64,000 nucleotides of DNA, taken from Dellaglioa kimchii (GTDB lineage: Bacteria; Bacillota; Bacilli; Lactobacillales; Lactobacillaceae). Shown piece by piece: positions 24,070 through 32,926 of this stretch; the stretch's first letter is position 1; every line of letters starts with the position of its first letter. The notes beneath the pieces are model-generated. The model saw nothing but the letters and a program-made list of their open reading frames with translations, was not told where the DNA came from and did no database searches. The stretch is from contig NZ_CP170736.1 in the NCBI RefSeq assembly GCF_046115505.1, positions 868,001-932,000 on the forward strand, written 5' to 3'. A program made the translations under genes and the position numbers.

Positions 24070-25104
24070 ATGGCTAAAAATAATAACTTGGGAATGCCAT
24101 CTCCAATAAAAGGCAGTTCTCAAAGCAATACAAATAAGCATCCAATACTGTGGACACTATTGATAATTATGATTTTAGGTATTGCTTCTGGCGGCGTATA
24201 TGCCTATTCGGTATTCACACATACTGAAGATACCGTCGCAAAAACTTACAAGAAAACCAAAGCAAAAAAATTAAGAAATGTTTCCAGTATTTTGAGTGAG
24301 AAAAAACCTTTTTCAATCCTGTTAATGGGGACCGATACTGGCGCACTTGGTCGAAGTGACACAGGACGCACGGATACAATGATCGTTGCAACAGTTAATC
24401 CAACAACAAATAAGACGACCTTAACAAGTATTCCTCGTGATACTCAAGTTAAAATTGACGGAAGTAATGAAAGTTCTTCAAAAATAAACAGTGCCTATAC
24501 CTATGGTGGCAAAGATGGTTCAACATCTGCTGTTAATACTGTTCAAAATTTATTAGATATTCCAATTGATTATTATATGTTGATTAACATGAATGGTTTA
24601 AAGAAAATTGTTGATACCGTTGGTGGTGTTGATGTCAAACCATTACTCTCATTTAAACTTGAGGGAACTCATTATAAAAAAGGTGAGACAATCCATTTAA
24701 ACGGTAAACAAGCCTTAGCTTATACGAGAATGCGTCATTCAGATCCGCTAGGTGATTACGGCCGCCAAAAACGCCAAAAACAGATTATTACAGCAATTAC
24801 CGGAAAAGCTAAGTCTGTAAATTCACTCGCAAACTACAAAAAATTATTAAAAACAATTGATGGCAATATGGTAACTGATCTTAGTTTTAATGATATGCTC
24901 ACAATAGAAACAAACTATAGTGCTGCTACAGAATCAATTCACTCTGATTTTTTACAAGGAGTAAGTACAGATGTTGATGGTCTTTCATATGAAGTTCCAA
25001 CATCGACTGAAAAGAAACGTGTCTCGAATGCTATTCGTTCTCAATTAGGTTTAAACAAGTCAACACAAGCCTTTACCAGTTTAGAACAACAACTCTCTAA
25101 ATAA
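24070..25104 (+). CDS. LytR-CpsA-Psr (LCP) family cell-wall polymer ligase
   Basis: LCP enzymes transfer undecaprenyl-linked glycopolymers (teichoic acids, capsule) to peptidoglycan. The 344-residue product has a short cytoplasmic tail, one membrane anchor (about residues 30-52) and an extracellular LCP domain from about 85: ILLMGTDTGALGRSDTGRTD (pyrophosphate-binding Arg and Asp), SIPRDTQVKI, a later NGKQALAYTRMRHSDPLGDY with the conserved Arg pair, and GRQKRQKQII. The start at 24070 follows GAAAGG. Which polymer is attached is unknown. The neighbour across the divergent region is a cell-wall hydrolase. Confidence 0.94.
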   Translation: MAKNNNLGMPSPIKGSSQSNTNKHPILWTLLIIMILGIASGGVYAYSVFTHTEDTVAKTYKKTKAKKLRNVSSILSEKKPFSILLMGTDTGALGRSDTGRTDTMIVATVNPTTNKTTLTSIPRDTQVKIDGSNESSSKINSAYTYGGKDGSTSAVNTVQNLLDIPIDYYMLINMNGLKKIVDTVGGVDVKPLLSFKLEGTHYKKGETIHLNGKQALAYTRMRHSDPLGDYGRQKRQKQIITAITGKAKSVNSLANYKKLLKTIDGNMVTDLSFNDMLTIETNYSAATESIHSDFLQGVSTDVDGLSYEVPTSTEKKRVSNAIRSQLGLNKSTQAFTSLEQQLSK

Positions 25105-25112
25105 ACAGATGT

Positions 25113-25159
25113 AAAAAAAGAAACTGACCTCAATAAAATTTGAGGTCAGTTTCTTTTTT
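25113..25159. terminator. bidirectional terminator between the LCP gene and accA
   Basis: A perfect 17-bp stem AAAGAAACTGACCTCAA / TTGAGGTCAGTTTCTTT with poly-A and poly-T flanks, so it works for both converging genes. It overlaps the accA stop codon. Confidence 0.93.
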
Positions 25160-25922
25160 ACCAATTTTCTAAAAATTTTTGATATTTCATTTCTCTTTGC
25201 TCAACAAGTTCATTAGATGATTTAGCAGCTAGGTTCTTCATCAATCTATTTAAACTACTGTCCATTAGACTTATTGTTGCTTCCTGATTAGTTTCTGGCA
25301 ATACCACGTCAATCAATCCAATATTAAATAACTCAGTGGCCGTCATTGGCAAACTTGTTTCAATCTCATTTGGATTAGATTTCTTCAAAATAGCACTAAC
25401 GGCTTCCGGAGATGCTACTGAAAACAAGCTATTTTCAACCATCATAATAGCATTTGCATTTGCTAAAGCCAATGCACCACCACTTTGACCCTCACCTAAA
25501 AAAATTGCAATATTAGGTACTTGTAGCGCACCCATTTTTAAAATCATTTCAGAAATGATATAGCTCTGTCCTGTCTGTTCTGATTTAACACTGGCATCTG
25601 CACCAGGCATATTAATTAGCGTTACAACGGGTCGCTTAAATTTTTCAGCTTCATTTAGTAATCGCATTGCTTTTCGATACCCACTTGGCTTCACAGCACC
25701 AAAATTATAGGCCAATCGTTCCTCTAAATTTACACCCCGATTAATACCAATAACTGTCACTGGGCGCTTATGAAAAAGTCCAATTCCACCAATAATGGAA
25801 GCATCCTCTTCGCCAACTCGATCACCATGATTTTCGAAAAACACATTAAATAGACTAGAAATAATAAATTTAGCACTTAATCTATCATTCGATCGAACCT
25901 TTTTTAAAAAATCTGAGTCCAT
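25158..25922 (-). CDS. accA: acetyl-CoA carboxylase carboxyltransferase subunit alpha
   Basis: With AccD it forms the carboxyltransferase that moves CO2 from biotin to acetyl-CoA, giving malonyl-CoA. The 254-residue product shows the crotonase-like core with PVVTLINMPGADASVKSEQ, IFLGEGQSGGALALANA (oxyanion-hole region) and FSVASPEAVSAILKK. It is short compared with E. coli AccA (319 aa) because the N-terminal extension is missing, usual in lactobacilli. The ATG at 25922 has GAGGAG at nine bases; the TTG two codons upstream is too close. It is the last gene of fabH-accB-accC-accD-accA. Confidence 0.95.
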   Translation of the reverse strand: MDSDFLKKVRSNDRLSAKFIISSLFNVFFENHGDRVGEEDASIIGGIGLFHKRPVTVIGINRGVNLEERLAYNFGAVKPSGYRKAMRLLNEAEKFKRPVVTLINMPGADASVKSEQTGQSYIISEMILKMGALQVPNIAIFLGEGQSGGALALANANAIMMVENSLFSVASPEAVSAILKKSNPNEIETSLPMTATELFNIGLIDVVLPETNQEATISLMDSSLNRLMKNLAAKSSNELVEQREMKYQKFLENW

Positions 25923-25935
25923 TTTCAATATCTCC

Positions 25936-26718
25936 TCACACGTGTAATAGTAGTAGCTGACTAAGAATCTGCTTTATATTTTTCCGATCAATAACCTGAT
26001 CAACAAATCCATTTTCATATAAACCTTCTGCTGTTTGAAAATTAGCAGGTAGCTTTTCATTTGTCGTCTGTTTAATCACTCTTTCACCAGCAAAGCCAAT
26101 TTTAGCTTGTTTTTCAGCTAATACAATATCGTTATTTAGTGCAAAGCTAGCACTGACACCACCCATTGTTGGATCCGTCAATAGGGACATGACTAATAAC
26201 CCTGCATTATCTAGTTTTTGTTTCATGTAAAGAATCGAATTCATTTGTAATAACGAATAAATTCCCTCTTGCATTCTTGCACCACCAGAAGCAGTAACGA
26301 TTACAAATGGCAGTCGTTTATCTAATGCGACTTGCATCCCTAACTTAATTCTAGCCCCTGCCGTCGTATTCAATGATCCCATCATAAAAAAACTATCCAT
26401 TACTGCTAAAATCAATGGTTGTTGATCAATGCTACCTTCACCGACAATAACGGCTTCATCAGATGTCGTTGAACACTTAGCACGTTCCAGTTTTTCTGAG
26501 TAACCTGGAAATTGTGCTTTATTTTCTGTTTTATTTGCTACATTAATTACCTCAAAACCGTTTTCATCTGTTAAAATAGCAATTCTCTCCATAGCAGTCA
26601 AGCGTTTATAAGTTTGGCATTTAGGACAAATAAAATAAGGTGCCCATTCACTTTCATGTAAATGCGTCCCACAATTTCGGCACTTTTGCCATTGATTTGT
26701 CTTTGGATAATGACTCAT
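25936..26718 (-). CDS. accD: acetyl-CoA carboxylase carboxyltransferase subunit beta
   Basis: The zinc-ribbon half of the carboxyltransferase. The 260-residue product has both cysteine pairs (KCRNCGTHL and FICPKCQTYK) near the N-terminus, then VIVTASGGARMQEGIYSLLQM (acyl-CoA binding) and TDPTMGGVSASFALNNDI. The frame opens at a GTG three codons upstream; the ATG at 26718 is better spaced from AAAGG. It overlaps no neighbour, lying 13 bases before accA and 14 after accC. Confidence 0.95.
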   Translation of the reverse strand: MSHYPKTNQWQKCRNCGTHLHESEWAPYFICPKCQTYKRLTAMERIAILTDENGFEVINVANKTENKAQFPGYSEKLERAKCSTTSDEAVIVGEGSIDQQPLILAVMDSFFMMGSLNTTAGARIKLGMQVALDKRLPFVIVTASGGARMQEGIYSLLQMNSILYMKQKLDNAGLLVMSLLTDPTMGGVSASFALNNDIVLAEKQAKIGFAGERVIKQTTNEKLPANFQTAEGLYENGFVDQVIDRKNIKQILSQLLLLHV

Positions 26719-26732
26719 TGCCGCCACCGCCT

Positions 26733-28022
26733 TTAAATTTTGCTATCAATTGAAATGGTATTTTCAATAAATTCTTGTGATTTTATAATCATTTTTAATT
26801 GCGTTAAATTAGTTTTAATTCCTGAAATATAAATTAATTCAAGTGAGTTTTGCATTTTTAAAATAGCTAATTCTCTCGTTTCAGCATGACAAATAATTTT
26901 TGCTAACAGTCCGTCATAGAAAGCAGAAATAGTGTCACCAACACGATAACCCGTTTCAATTCGAATATCTTTAGGAAAATCAAAACGTGTAATTTTAGTT
27001 TTCACACTTGGAATTAAGGATAATCGACATTCGATTGCATGTCCATTCATTTCTACATCATTATTTAATACTTCTTTACCTTCAGCAACTAGCAACTGTT
27101 GTTGAACAACATCCATATTAACAGTTTCTTCAGTAACACCATGTTCGACTTGTAACCGTGTATTCATTTCTAAAAAATAAAATTGATTATTCGCAAATAA
27201 AAATTCTACGGTTCCTAATCCGACATAATGTAAGTTTTTGATTAACTGACGCGTAAAATAGTAGAGTTGGCTTTGTTGATCACTAGTTAAGACAACTGAC
27301 GGACTTTCTTCGATCACTTTTTGTCGGTGATTCTGCAAACTACAATCCCGATTTCCTAACACTTGAACATGGTATCCATCACCGATAATTTGCACTTCAA
27401 TGTGCCGTGCATTTATCAATTTTTTTTCGAGATAAAAACTACCTTCTGCAAAAGACGCCGTTGCTTCTTGTTGAACAATCTCAGCGCCAGATAGCAAATC
27501 AGATTTTTTTTCAACTGCTCTGATACCCTTGCCGCCACCACCATGAGAGGCTTTAATCAATAATGGGAATCCTATTTTATTTGCTTGCTCAATCAATTCT
27601 TCGTTAGAGGTAATTAAATCAGATCCAGGAATAACGGGTACCCCTTTTTCAATTGCTAACAAACGAGATTTATCTTTATCTGCTAGTTGCTGGATTAATG
27701 CCACTTCCGGACCAATAAAAGTAATATCACATTCCGTACACATTTGTGAAAAATGCGCATCTTCTGATAGAAACCCGTATCCTGGATGAATTGCATCAAC
27801 ATTTAAACTTAACGCTGCCATCAATATACTCTCGCGATTTAAATAAGAATCTTTTGCTAAGGCTGGTCCAATGCAAATTTTTTCATCAGCAAGTTCAACA
27901 AATCTACTTTGTGCATCCACTGTTGAATAGATAGCGACCGTTTGTATATTTAATTTTTGGCAAGCGCGAATAATTCGTTCAGCCACTTCCCCACGATTCG
28001 CTATTAAAATTTTTCGAAACAA
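26733..28022 (-). CDS. accC: biotin carboxylase
   Basis: Carboxylates the biotin of BCCP using ATP and bicarbonate. The 429-residue product shows KILIANRGEVAERIIRACQ, the ATP-grasp glycine loop KASHGGGGKGIRAVE (about 155-169), ERDCSLQ-type GNRDCSLQNHRQKVIEESPS, and YFLEMNTRLQVEHGVTEE. I start it at a TTG at 28022, preceded by AGGTGAG, because MFRKILIANRGE matches the family start; a GTG at 28031, which would directly follow the accB stop, is the alternative. Slightly shorter than the usual 445-455 residues at the C-terminus. Confidence 0.95.
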   Translation of the reverse strand: MFRKILIANRGEVAERIIRACQKLNIQTVAIYSTVDAQSRFVELADEKICIGPALAKDSYLNRESILMAALSLNVDAIHPGYGFLSEDAHFSQMCTECDITFIGPEVALIQQLADKDKSRLLAIEKGVPVIPGSDLITSNEELIEQANKIGFPLLIKASHGGGGKGIRAVEKKSDLLSGAEIVQQEATASFAEGSFYLEKKLINARHIEVQIIGDGYHVQVLGNRDCSLQNHRQKVIEESPSVVLTSDQQSQLYYFTRQLIKNLHYVGLGTVEFLFANNQFYFLEMNTRLQVEHGVTEETVNMDVVQQQLLVAEGKEVLNNDVEMNGHAIECRLSLIPSVKTKITRFDFPKDIRIETGYRVGDTISAFYDGLLAKIICHAETRELAILKMQNSLELIYISGIKTNLTQLKMIIKSQEFIENTISIDSKI

Positions 28023-28031
28023 ATGACTCAC

Positions 28032-28418
28032 CTATCCATCTATTCTAATTTTAAGTAACTCCTGGTCAAATTCGACTAATTCACCATCATCTACTAGTTG
28101 TTCAAGTACGATACCTGTCACTGGCGATTGGATGTCATTGTATAATTTCATACTTTCAATTTGAGCAATGACCTGTTTTTTAACAATTTTAGTCCCAATT
28201 GTTCCCATTTTATCAAAATGAACTAACCCAACAAGTGGGCTTTTAACGATAAAAATTGTGTCGTTATCATCTTTTTTTATATCTGTTACTACTTTTATTT
28301 TTTCGGCTGGTTTTGCTTGATCTACAACTACTTTAAAGTCACCATCTTCAATTTCAACATGAGAGAATGGCATTGTCGCAATTTTATCTAATAATTGATT
28401 AATTTCATTAAATTTCAT
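28032..28418 (-). CDS. accB: biotin carboxyl carrier protein
   Basis: Carries the biotin between AccC and AccA/AccD. The 128-residue product has an N-terminal helical part, a short charged linker (about 45-60) and a C-terminal biotinyl domain with the biotin-accepting Lys in QIESMKLYNDIQSPVTG. The motif is ESMKL rather than the common EAMKM/EAMKL, but Met-Lys is kept. The ATG at 28418 is preferred over a GTG at 28430 that starts inside the ribosome-binding site. It follows fabH by 15 bases. Confidence 0.93.
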   Translation of the reverse strand: MKFNEINQLLDKIATMPFSHVEIEDGDFKVVVDQAKPAEKIKVVTDIKKDDNDTIFIVKSPLVGLVHFDKMGTIGTKIVKKQVIAQIESMKLYNDIQSPVTGIVLEQLVDDGELVEFDQELLKIRIDG

Positions 28419-28433
28419 TAATTTGCACACACC

Positions 28434-29411
28434 TTAAATTTTTATTAGTAAACTTCCATATGCTAAGCCTGCTCCAAATCCGGTTAATAAAACTGTACCA
28501 CCCGTAAACCCTTGTTGAATTGCTTCATTTAGGGCCATTGGAATCCCGGCTGAAGATGTATTTCCGTGATGAATAACACTTGTTGCAAATTTTTCAATTG
28601 GCATCTCTAACTCATCGGCAATTGTTTCAATAATTCTTAAATTAGCTTGATGACAGACAACTAAATCGATATCGCTTGTTTTTAACTTATTATCTTTAAG
28701 TAATTGTTTCATCTGATTAGGCACAACTGTTGTAGCAAATTCAAACACATCTCGTCCCTCTTGGAAAAATGCATCTATTGTTGGATAATTATCTTCACTA
28801 ATATCGCTTAATGGTTCAATACGTCCACTATGAATAACATCCTTTTTTTGCCCATTTGTTTCTATTTTTTCAGCAATAAAACTTTCATCAGCTGACTTAT
28901 TCGAGACTTCAAGAAGAGCACCACCCGCACCGTCTCCAAAAAATACAGCGCTTGTTCGATCCTTAAAATCCATCATTTTTGAGTTAACTTCTGCACTAAT
29001 CACAATTGCCCGTTGGTATTGCCCTGTACGTAAAAATTTTTCTGCGGTGCTCATCGCAAATATAAATCCCGCACAAGCAGCGCTAATATCGAAAGCAAAT
29101 GCGTTCATTGCGCCAATATTTCCTTGAACAATTGCAGCTGTCGATGGTGTTAAAGCATCTGGCGAAATTGTAGAAATGATAATTAAATCAATATCTGATG
29201 CATCGTATCCTGATTTACGCAAAAGTTCATTTGCTACTTTCGTACTCAAATCTGATGTATTTTCATCAATTGCATAGTGTCGTGTTTTAATCCCAGTATG
29301 TGCCACTATCCATTCATCCGAGGTTGGCATAAATTTAGCTAATTCATTATTTGTCACAATTCGTTCCGGCACAAAATGCGCCATATTTTTTATTTTGACA
29401 TAATTATTCAA
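28434..29411 (-). CDS. fabH: beta-ketoacyl-ACP synthase III (FabH)
   Basis: FabH condenses an acyl-CoA starter with malonyl-ACP to begin fatty acid synthesis. The approximately 325-residue product has the catalytic triad: Cys in DISAACAGFIFAMS, His in LVVCHQANLRI and Asn in IHHGNTSSAGIP, and the TSDEWIVAHTGIKTRHY block near the N-terminus. The longest frame reaches 29483, but that lies upstream of the likely -10 (29470-29475). I use a TTG at 29411 (MNNYVKIKNMAHFVPE) at ten bases from GGGAG; an ATG at 29420 is the alternative. It heads the accBCDA run. Confidence 0.93.
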   Translation of the reverse strand: MNNYVKIKNMAHFVPERIVTNNELAKFMPTSDEWIVAHTGIKTRHYAIDENTSDLSTKVANELLRKSGYDASDIDLIIISTISPDALTPSTAAIVQGNIGAMNAFAFDISAACAGFIFAMSTAEKFLRTGQYQRAIVISAEVNSKMMDFKDRTSAVFFGDGAGGALLEVSNKSADESFIAEKIETNGQKKDVIHSGRIEPLSDISEDNYPTIDAFFQEGRDVFEFATTVVPNQMKQLLKDNKLKTSDIDLVVCHQANLRIIETIADELEMPIEKFATSVIHHGNTSSAGIPMALNEAIQQGFTGGTVLLTGFGAGLAYGSLLIKI

Positions 29412-29469
29412 TTTACCCATTCTCCCAGTCGTTAAGTTTAATTCATTACATTTTATCAATAATCGCAAA

Positions 29470-29498
29470 ATTATAACACCCAATTAATTAACGCTTAA
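29470..29498 (-). promoter_or_regulatory. promoter of the fabH-acc operon
   Basis: On the minus strand TATAAT at 29470-29475, with TTAAGC at 29493-29498 as a weak -35 (17-base spacer). I did not find a clear FabT box. Confidence 0.45.
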
Positions 29499-29542
29499 TA
29501 ATTCTTTAATTTCATAATACGCCAATAGGGCTATCTTTCATT

Positions 29543-29585
29543 AAAAAAAGCACTAAACCCCATAGTAATAAGGTCGAGTGCTTTT
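29543..29585 (-). terminator. terminator after tRNA-Leu
   Basis: On the minus strand AAAAGCACT...AGTGCTTTT with seven T residues, 15 bases past the 3' end of tRNA-Leu. Confidence 0.82.
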
Positions 29586-29599
29586 AAGTAAAACTATTA

Positions 29600-29684
29600 T
29601 GCGAGTAAATGGATTCGAACCATCACGGGATATTATCCCACCAGATCCTTAGTCTGACGCGTCTGCCAATTCCGCCATACTCGC
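29600..29684 (-). tRNA. tRNA-Leu (anticodon TAA)
   Basis: An 85-nt class II tRNA: 7-bp acceptor GCGAGTA/TACTCGC, anticodon arm TCAGA-CTAAGGA-TCTGG with anticodon TAA, a long variable arm (GGGATAATATCCC), and TTCGAAT in the T loop. CCA is not encoded. It lies 59 bases after the sprT-like gene and is probably co-transcribed with it. Confidence 0.95.
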
Positions 29685-29743
29685 AAGAACAATCACAATT
29701 GTAGCAAAAATTGTTCCTTGTTACAAGTCCCATTTAAAATAAA

Positions 29744-30196
29744 TTAATATTCCATTAAAATTAACTTACTTTGACACTTTGAACATACATAGCGTGATAG
29801 GTTGATTTTTCTTTGCCGTTGATACTCTTGTCCACAATTAGAGCATTGATAGTGAATAACTCTTTTCTTTTTAGCCTTTTTCGGACTAAGTGGAGCGAAC
29901 CGGCTACCACCAACTATCGCCAGTAGCTGTTTGAAATCACGATCACGATGTTGATAACCCTTTTTAGCAATATGCAAATGATAATGGCATAATTCATGCT
30001 TGATAACACCAATTAAAATATCCTCATCATGTTCCGTCAGCATTTTAGGATTAATTTCAATATTATGGTCATTTAATCGATACCGCCCACCCGTCGTTCG
30101 TAATCTTTTATTAAATGTTACCTTGTGGATAAATGGTTGCTTAAAAAAAGTTGTGGACAAGTTTTGAACTAAAACTGTTAATTCAAAATCAGTCAT
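29744..30196 (-). CDS. SprT-like metalloprotease-fold protein
   Basis: A 150-residue SprT/SprL family protein. It has the zinc-protease HExxH motif in VIKHELCHYHLHIAKKG (about 63-79) and a C-terminal zinc ribbon with two cysteine pairs (YQCSNCGQEY and YVCSKCQSKL). Its eukaryotic relative Spartan removes DNA-protein crosslinks; the bacterial role is little studied. It follows tex by a single base, so the two are translationally coupled, and tRNA-Leu follows it. Confidence 0.92.
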   Translation of the reverse strand: MTDFELTVLVQNLSTTFFKQPFIHKVTFNKRLRTTGGRYRLNDHNIEINPKMLTEHDEDILIGVIKHELCHYHLHIAKKGYQHRDRDFKQLLAIVGGSRFAPLSPKKAKKKRVIHYQCSNCGQEYQRQRKINLSRYVCSKCQSKLILMEY

Positions 30197-30197
30197 A

Positions 30198-32372
30198 TTA
30201 TTTATCCGTTGGTCGTTTCATTGTTAATTGAACACGATTACGTTTTAAATCGACTTCCATCACCCAGACCGTAACTATGTCCCCAACTGCAACTACTTCA
30301 CTTGGTTTCTTAACGAACTTATCTGTTAATTGTGAAATGTGGACAAGTCCATCTTGTTTAACACCAATATCTACAAACGCACCAAAATCAATTACATTCC
30401 GAACAGTTCCTTGTAATGACATACCTGGTTCTAAGTCCTCAATTGTTAACACATCGTGTCGTAGTAACGGCGCTGGCATATCATCGCGTAAATCACGGCC
30501 TGGTTTTTGTAAACTAGCTAGAATATCCGCTACGGTTTCCACACCACTATCCACAACTTTCGCCAATTCTTCAGCATTTGTATGTGCTAATTGGTCGTTA
30601 GTCTCAGTTTTACCCAAATTAGTTATTTTTATCCCCAATTCTTTCAACAAAATCTTTGTTAGTGGATAACTTTCAGGATGAATATCTGTATTATCTAAAA
30701 TGTTATCCCCAGAAACAATACGTAAAAATCCAATTGCTTGTTCATAAGCTTTTGGTCCTAAGCGGGGCACCTTCTTAAGTTGTTGACGCTTTGTAAATTT
30801 ACCATTTTCATCACGATAAATAACAACATTTTTAGCAATTGTTAAATTTAATCCGGAAATTTTTGTTAATAACTCTGAACTTGCTGTGTTTAAATTAACC
30901 CCTACTTTATTCACAGCATCTTCAATCACGACATCTAATTGCGCATCCAATTTTTTTTCAGCAACATCATGCTGATACTGACCGACACCAACAGATTTAG
31001 GATCTATCTTAATTAATTCTGCCAAAGGATCTTGTAATCTACGCCCAATACTAATAGCAGAGCGTTCTTCAACGTGAAGTTCTGGGAATTCATCACGAGC
31101 TGCTTGACTGGCTGAATAAACTGAAGCTCCAGCCTCATTTACAATGACATAAAAAATTGGCCGTTCGATTTCTTTTAAAATATCTGAAACAAATTGTTCA
31201 GATTCTCGACTTGCGGTTCCATTCCCAATTGCAATCATTTCAACTTGATATTTTTCAAGGAACTGTTTAAATTGTCCAGCAGCTGCAGCACGTTTTTCGC
31301 CATTTGCAGGTTTATGTGGATAAATTACCAATTTATCTAAAAATTTCCCAGTTCCATCCACAATAGCTAACTTACATCCTGTTCGATAAGCTGGATCAAA
31401 GCCTAAAACAACTTTCCCTTTTAGTGGTGCTTGCATAAGTAAATGGTATAAGTTATCCCCAAATACATTAATAGCTTGTTCTTCAGCAACCTCTGTCATC
31501 CCTTTACGAATTTCACGCTCAATTGATGGCTTAATAAAGCGTTTATAACTATCTTGATATGCATCTTCAACGATTGATACAGCGTCACCACTATTTTTCC
31601 CAATAATTCTAAAATGCATAAATGTCATAATTGCTTGTTCTGGTACAACAATGGAAGCTTTTAAGATTCCCTCTTTTTCACCACGATTAATTGCCAGTAC
31701 ACGATGAGGAACAACTGATTTTAAAGATTCACTAAACTCATAATAATCGCGATAAATACCTTTTTCATCTTTTTCTTCAGCTTTAACTTTTGCTTCAAAC
31801 AAACTATCTTTTTGTGTTACTTTACGAATCCACTCACGATATTCGGCACTTTCACCAAATGCTTCAGCTAAAATTTCATGTACCCCAGCAAAAACGTCTT
31901 CTTCAGTTAAAATTTCAGCATCAACATTAATAAATGTGCTTGCTTTCTGATTAATTTCAGCTGCTGTTTGGGGGAATGTCAACAACCATTTGGCAAATGG
32001 TTCTAATCCAACCTCTTTGGCAATAGTGGCCTTAGTACGACGTTTTTGTTTAAATGGTAAATAATAATCTTCAATCTGTTGCAATTTTTTTGCTAAACTT
32101 ATTTTATTTTTTAAATCTTCTGTTAAATTACCTTGTTCTTCAATTATGTGGATAACTTCTGCTTTACGTTTTTCCAAACTCTCAACATGTTTATAAGTCG
32201 TCTCAATCTCACGAATTTGAACCTCATCTAAACTATCTGTTCTTTCTTTTCGATATCGTGCAATAAATGGCACGGTGTTTCCCTCATCAAGCATCCCTAA
32301 AACGGCGTTGACTTGTTTTTCTCGATACTGATTTAGCTCCTTTAATACTAACGGCATAATATTTTTTTCCAT
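30198..32372 (-). CDS. tex: Tex family RNA-binding transcription accessory protein
   Basis: Tex (YhgF-type) binds nucleic acid and is thought to act at RNA polymerase or the ribosome; the exact role is unsettled. The 724-residue product has the N-terminal helical Tex domain (PFIARYRKERTDSLDEVQIR; YYLPFKQKRRTKATIAKE), a YqgF-like RNase H fold (GFDPAYRTGCKLAIVD, about 325-340), helix-hairpin-helix segments (NTASSELLTKISGLN; KVPRLGPKAYEQAIGFLRI) and a C-terminal S1 domain (VRNVIDFGAFVDIGVKQDG). The ATG follows GAGGTCG. It is followed at one base by the sprT-like gene. Confidence 0.96.
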   Translation of the reverse strand: MEKNIMPLVLKELNQYREKQVNAVLGMLDEGNTVPFIARYRKERTDSLDEVQIREIETTYKHVESLEKRKAEVIHIIEEQGNLTEDLKNKISLAKKLQQIEDYYLPFKQKRRTKATIAKEVGLEPFAKWLLTFPQTAAEINQKASTFINVDAEILTEEDVFAGVHEILAEAFGESAEYREWIRKVTQKDSLFEAKVKAEEKDEKGIYRDYYEFSESLKSVVPHRVLAINRGEKEGILKASIVVPEQAIMTFMHFRIIGKNSGDAVSIVEDAYQDSYKRFIKPSIEREIRKGMTEVAEEQAINVFGDNLYHLLMQAPLKGKVVLGFDPAYRTGCKLAIVDGTGKFLDKLVIYPHKPANGEKRAAAAGQFKQFLEKYQVEMIAIGNGTASRESEQFVSDILKEIERPIFYVIVNEAGASVYSASQAARDEFPELHVEERSAISIGRRLQDPLAELIKIDPKSVGVGQYQHDVAEKKLDAQLDVVIEDAVNKVGVNLNTASSELLTKISGLNLTIAKNVVIYRDENGKFTKRQQLKKVPRLGPKAYEQAIGFLRIVSGDNILDNTDIHPESYPLTKILLKELGIKITNLGKTETNDQLAHTNAEELAKVVDSGVETVADILASLQKPGRDLRDDMPAPLLRHDVLTIEDLEPGMSLQGTVRNVIDFGAFVDIGVKQDGLVHISQLTDKFVKKPSEVVAVGDIVTVWVMEVDLKRNRVQLTMKRPTDK

Positions 32373-32406
32373 GATAACGACCTCAATTCGAATATTTTTT
32401 GTTCAT

Positions 32407-32462
32407 AAAAAAGAGACTAATAATAGGCGTCAAGTACAACCATTCCTAATATCAATCTCTTT
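32407..32462 (-). terminator. terminator after the ATPase/unknown-protein operon
   Basis: On the minus strand AAAGAGATTGATATTAGG pairs with CCTATTATTAGTCTCTTT with a few mismatches, then TTTTTT. It closes the operon that begins at the Mn2+ riboswitch. Confidence 0.82.
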
Positions 32463-32470
32463 AATTAAAT

Positions 32471-32911
32471 TTAACCCAAAATTTGTTGCATGATACGTTG
32501 CATCATATCAGTTGTTTGAGTCATTCCTTGGTCTTGTTTTTCTTCTGAAGCTTTAAATATATCAACCTCAACAAGGTGTTTCTCAACATTAATACTACTT
32601 GTCATCTCATCGCAACCTTCAACAAAGGTACGGTAACCACTAATTAATTTTTTGTGTTTCCCCAAAACAGGGATTGGTACTTGTAAATCATCTAATTTAC
32701 TCAAATTTTCTTGGTAACTTGCTGTACCTTCAACAAATTTTTCTTTAGTAGTAGTGAATTCATCATCTGAAACAATAGAAAAGTCACTTGCAGTAATGGC
32801 TTTTTCCATTACTTCGTAATGATCATTTAAAGAATTACCCATTTCTTCAGTTGCTTGCGCAATATCATTTAACGCGTTGATATAATAATTTACATTAACT
32901 CTTTTTTTCAA
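32471..32911 (-). CDS. protein of unknown function, second gene of a Mn2+-riboswitch operon
   Basis: A 146-residue, mostly helical, acidic protein that I do not recognise. No signal peptide or membrane segment is visible. It has amphipathic segments (YYINALNDIAQATEEMGNSL near 9-28; YQENLSKLDDLQVPIP near 76-91), a lone Cys near residue 100 and a Met/Gln-rich tail ending MMQRIMQQILG. The start is a TTG at 32911 with AAGGAAG before it. It lies 15 bases after the P-type ATPase gene and before a terminator, so both genes are on the same transcript. An acidic partner or regulator of the ATPase is possible but is inference only. Confidence 0.8.
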   Translation of the reverse strand: MKKRVNVNYYINALNDIAQATEEMGNSLNDHYEVMEKAITASDFSIVSDDEFTTTKEKFVEGTASYQENLSKLDDLQVPIPVLGKHKKLISGYRTFVEGCDEMTSSINVEKHLVEVDIFKASEEKQDQGMTQTTDMMQRIMQQILG

Positions 32912-32926
32912 GATATAAACTTCCTT

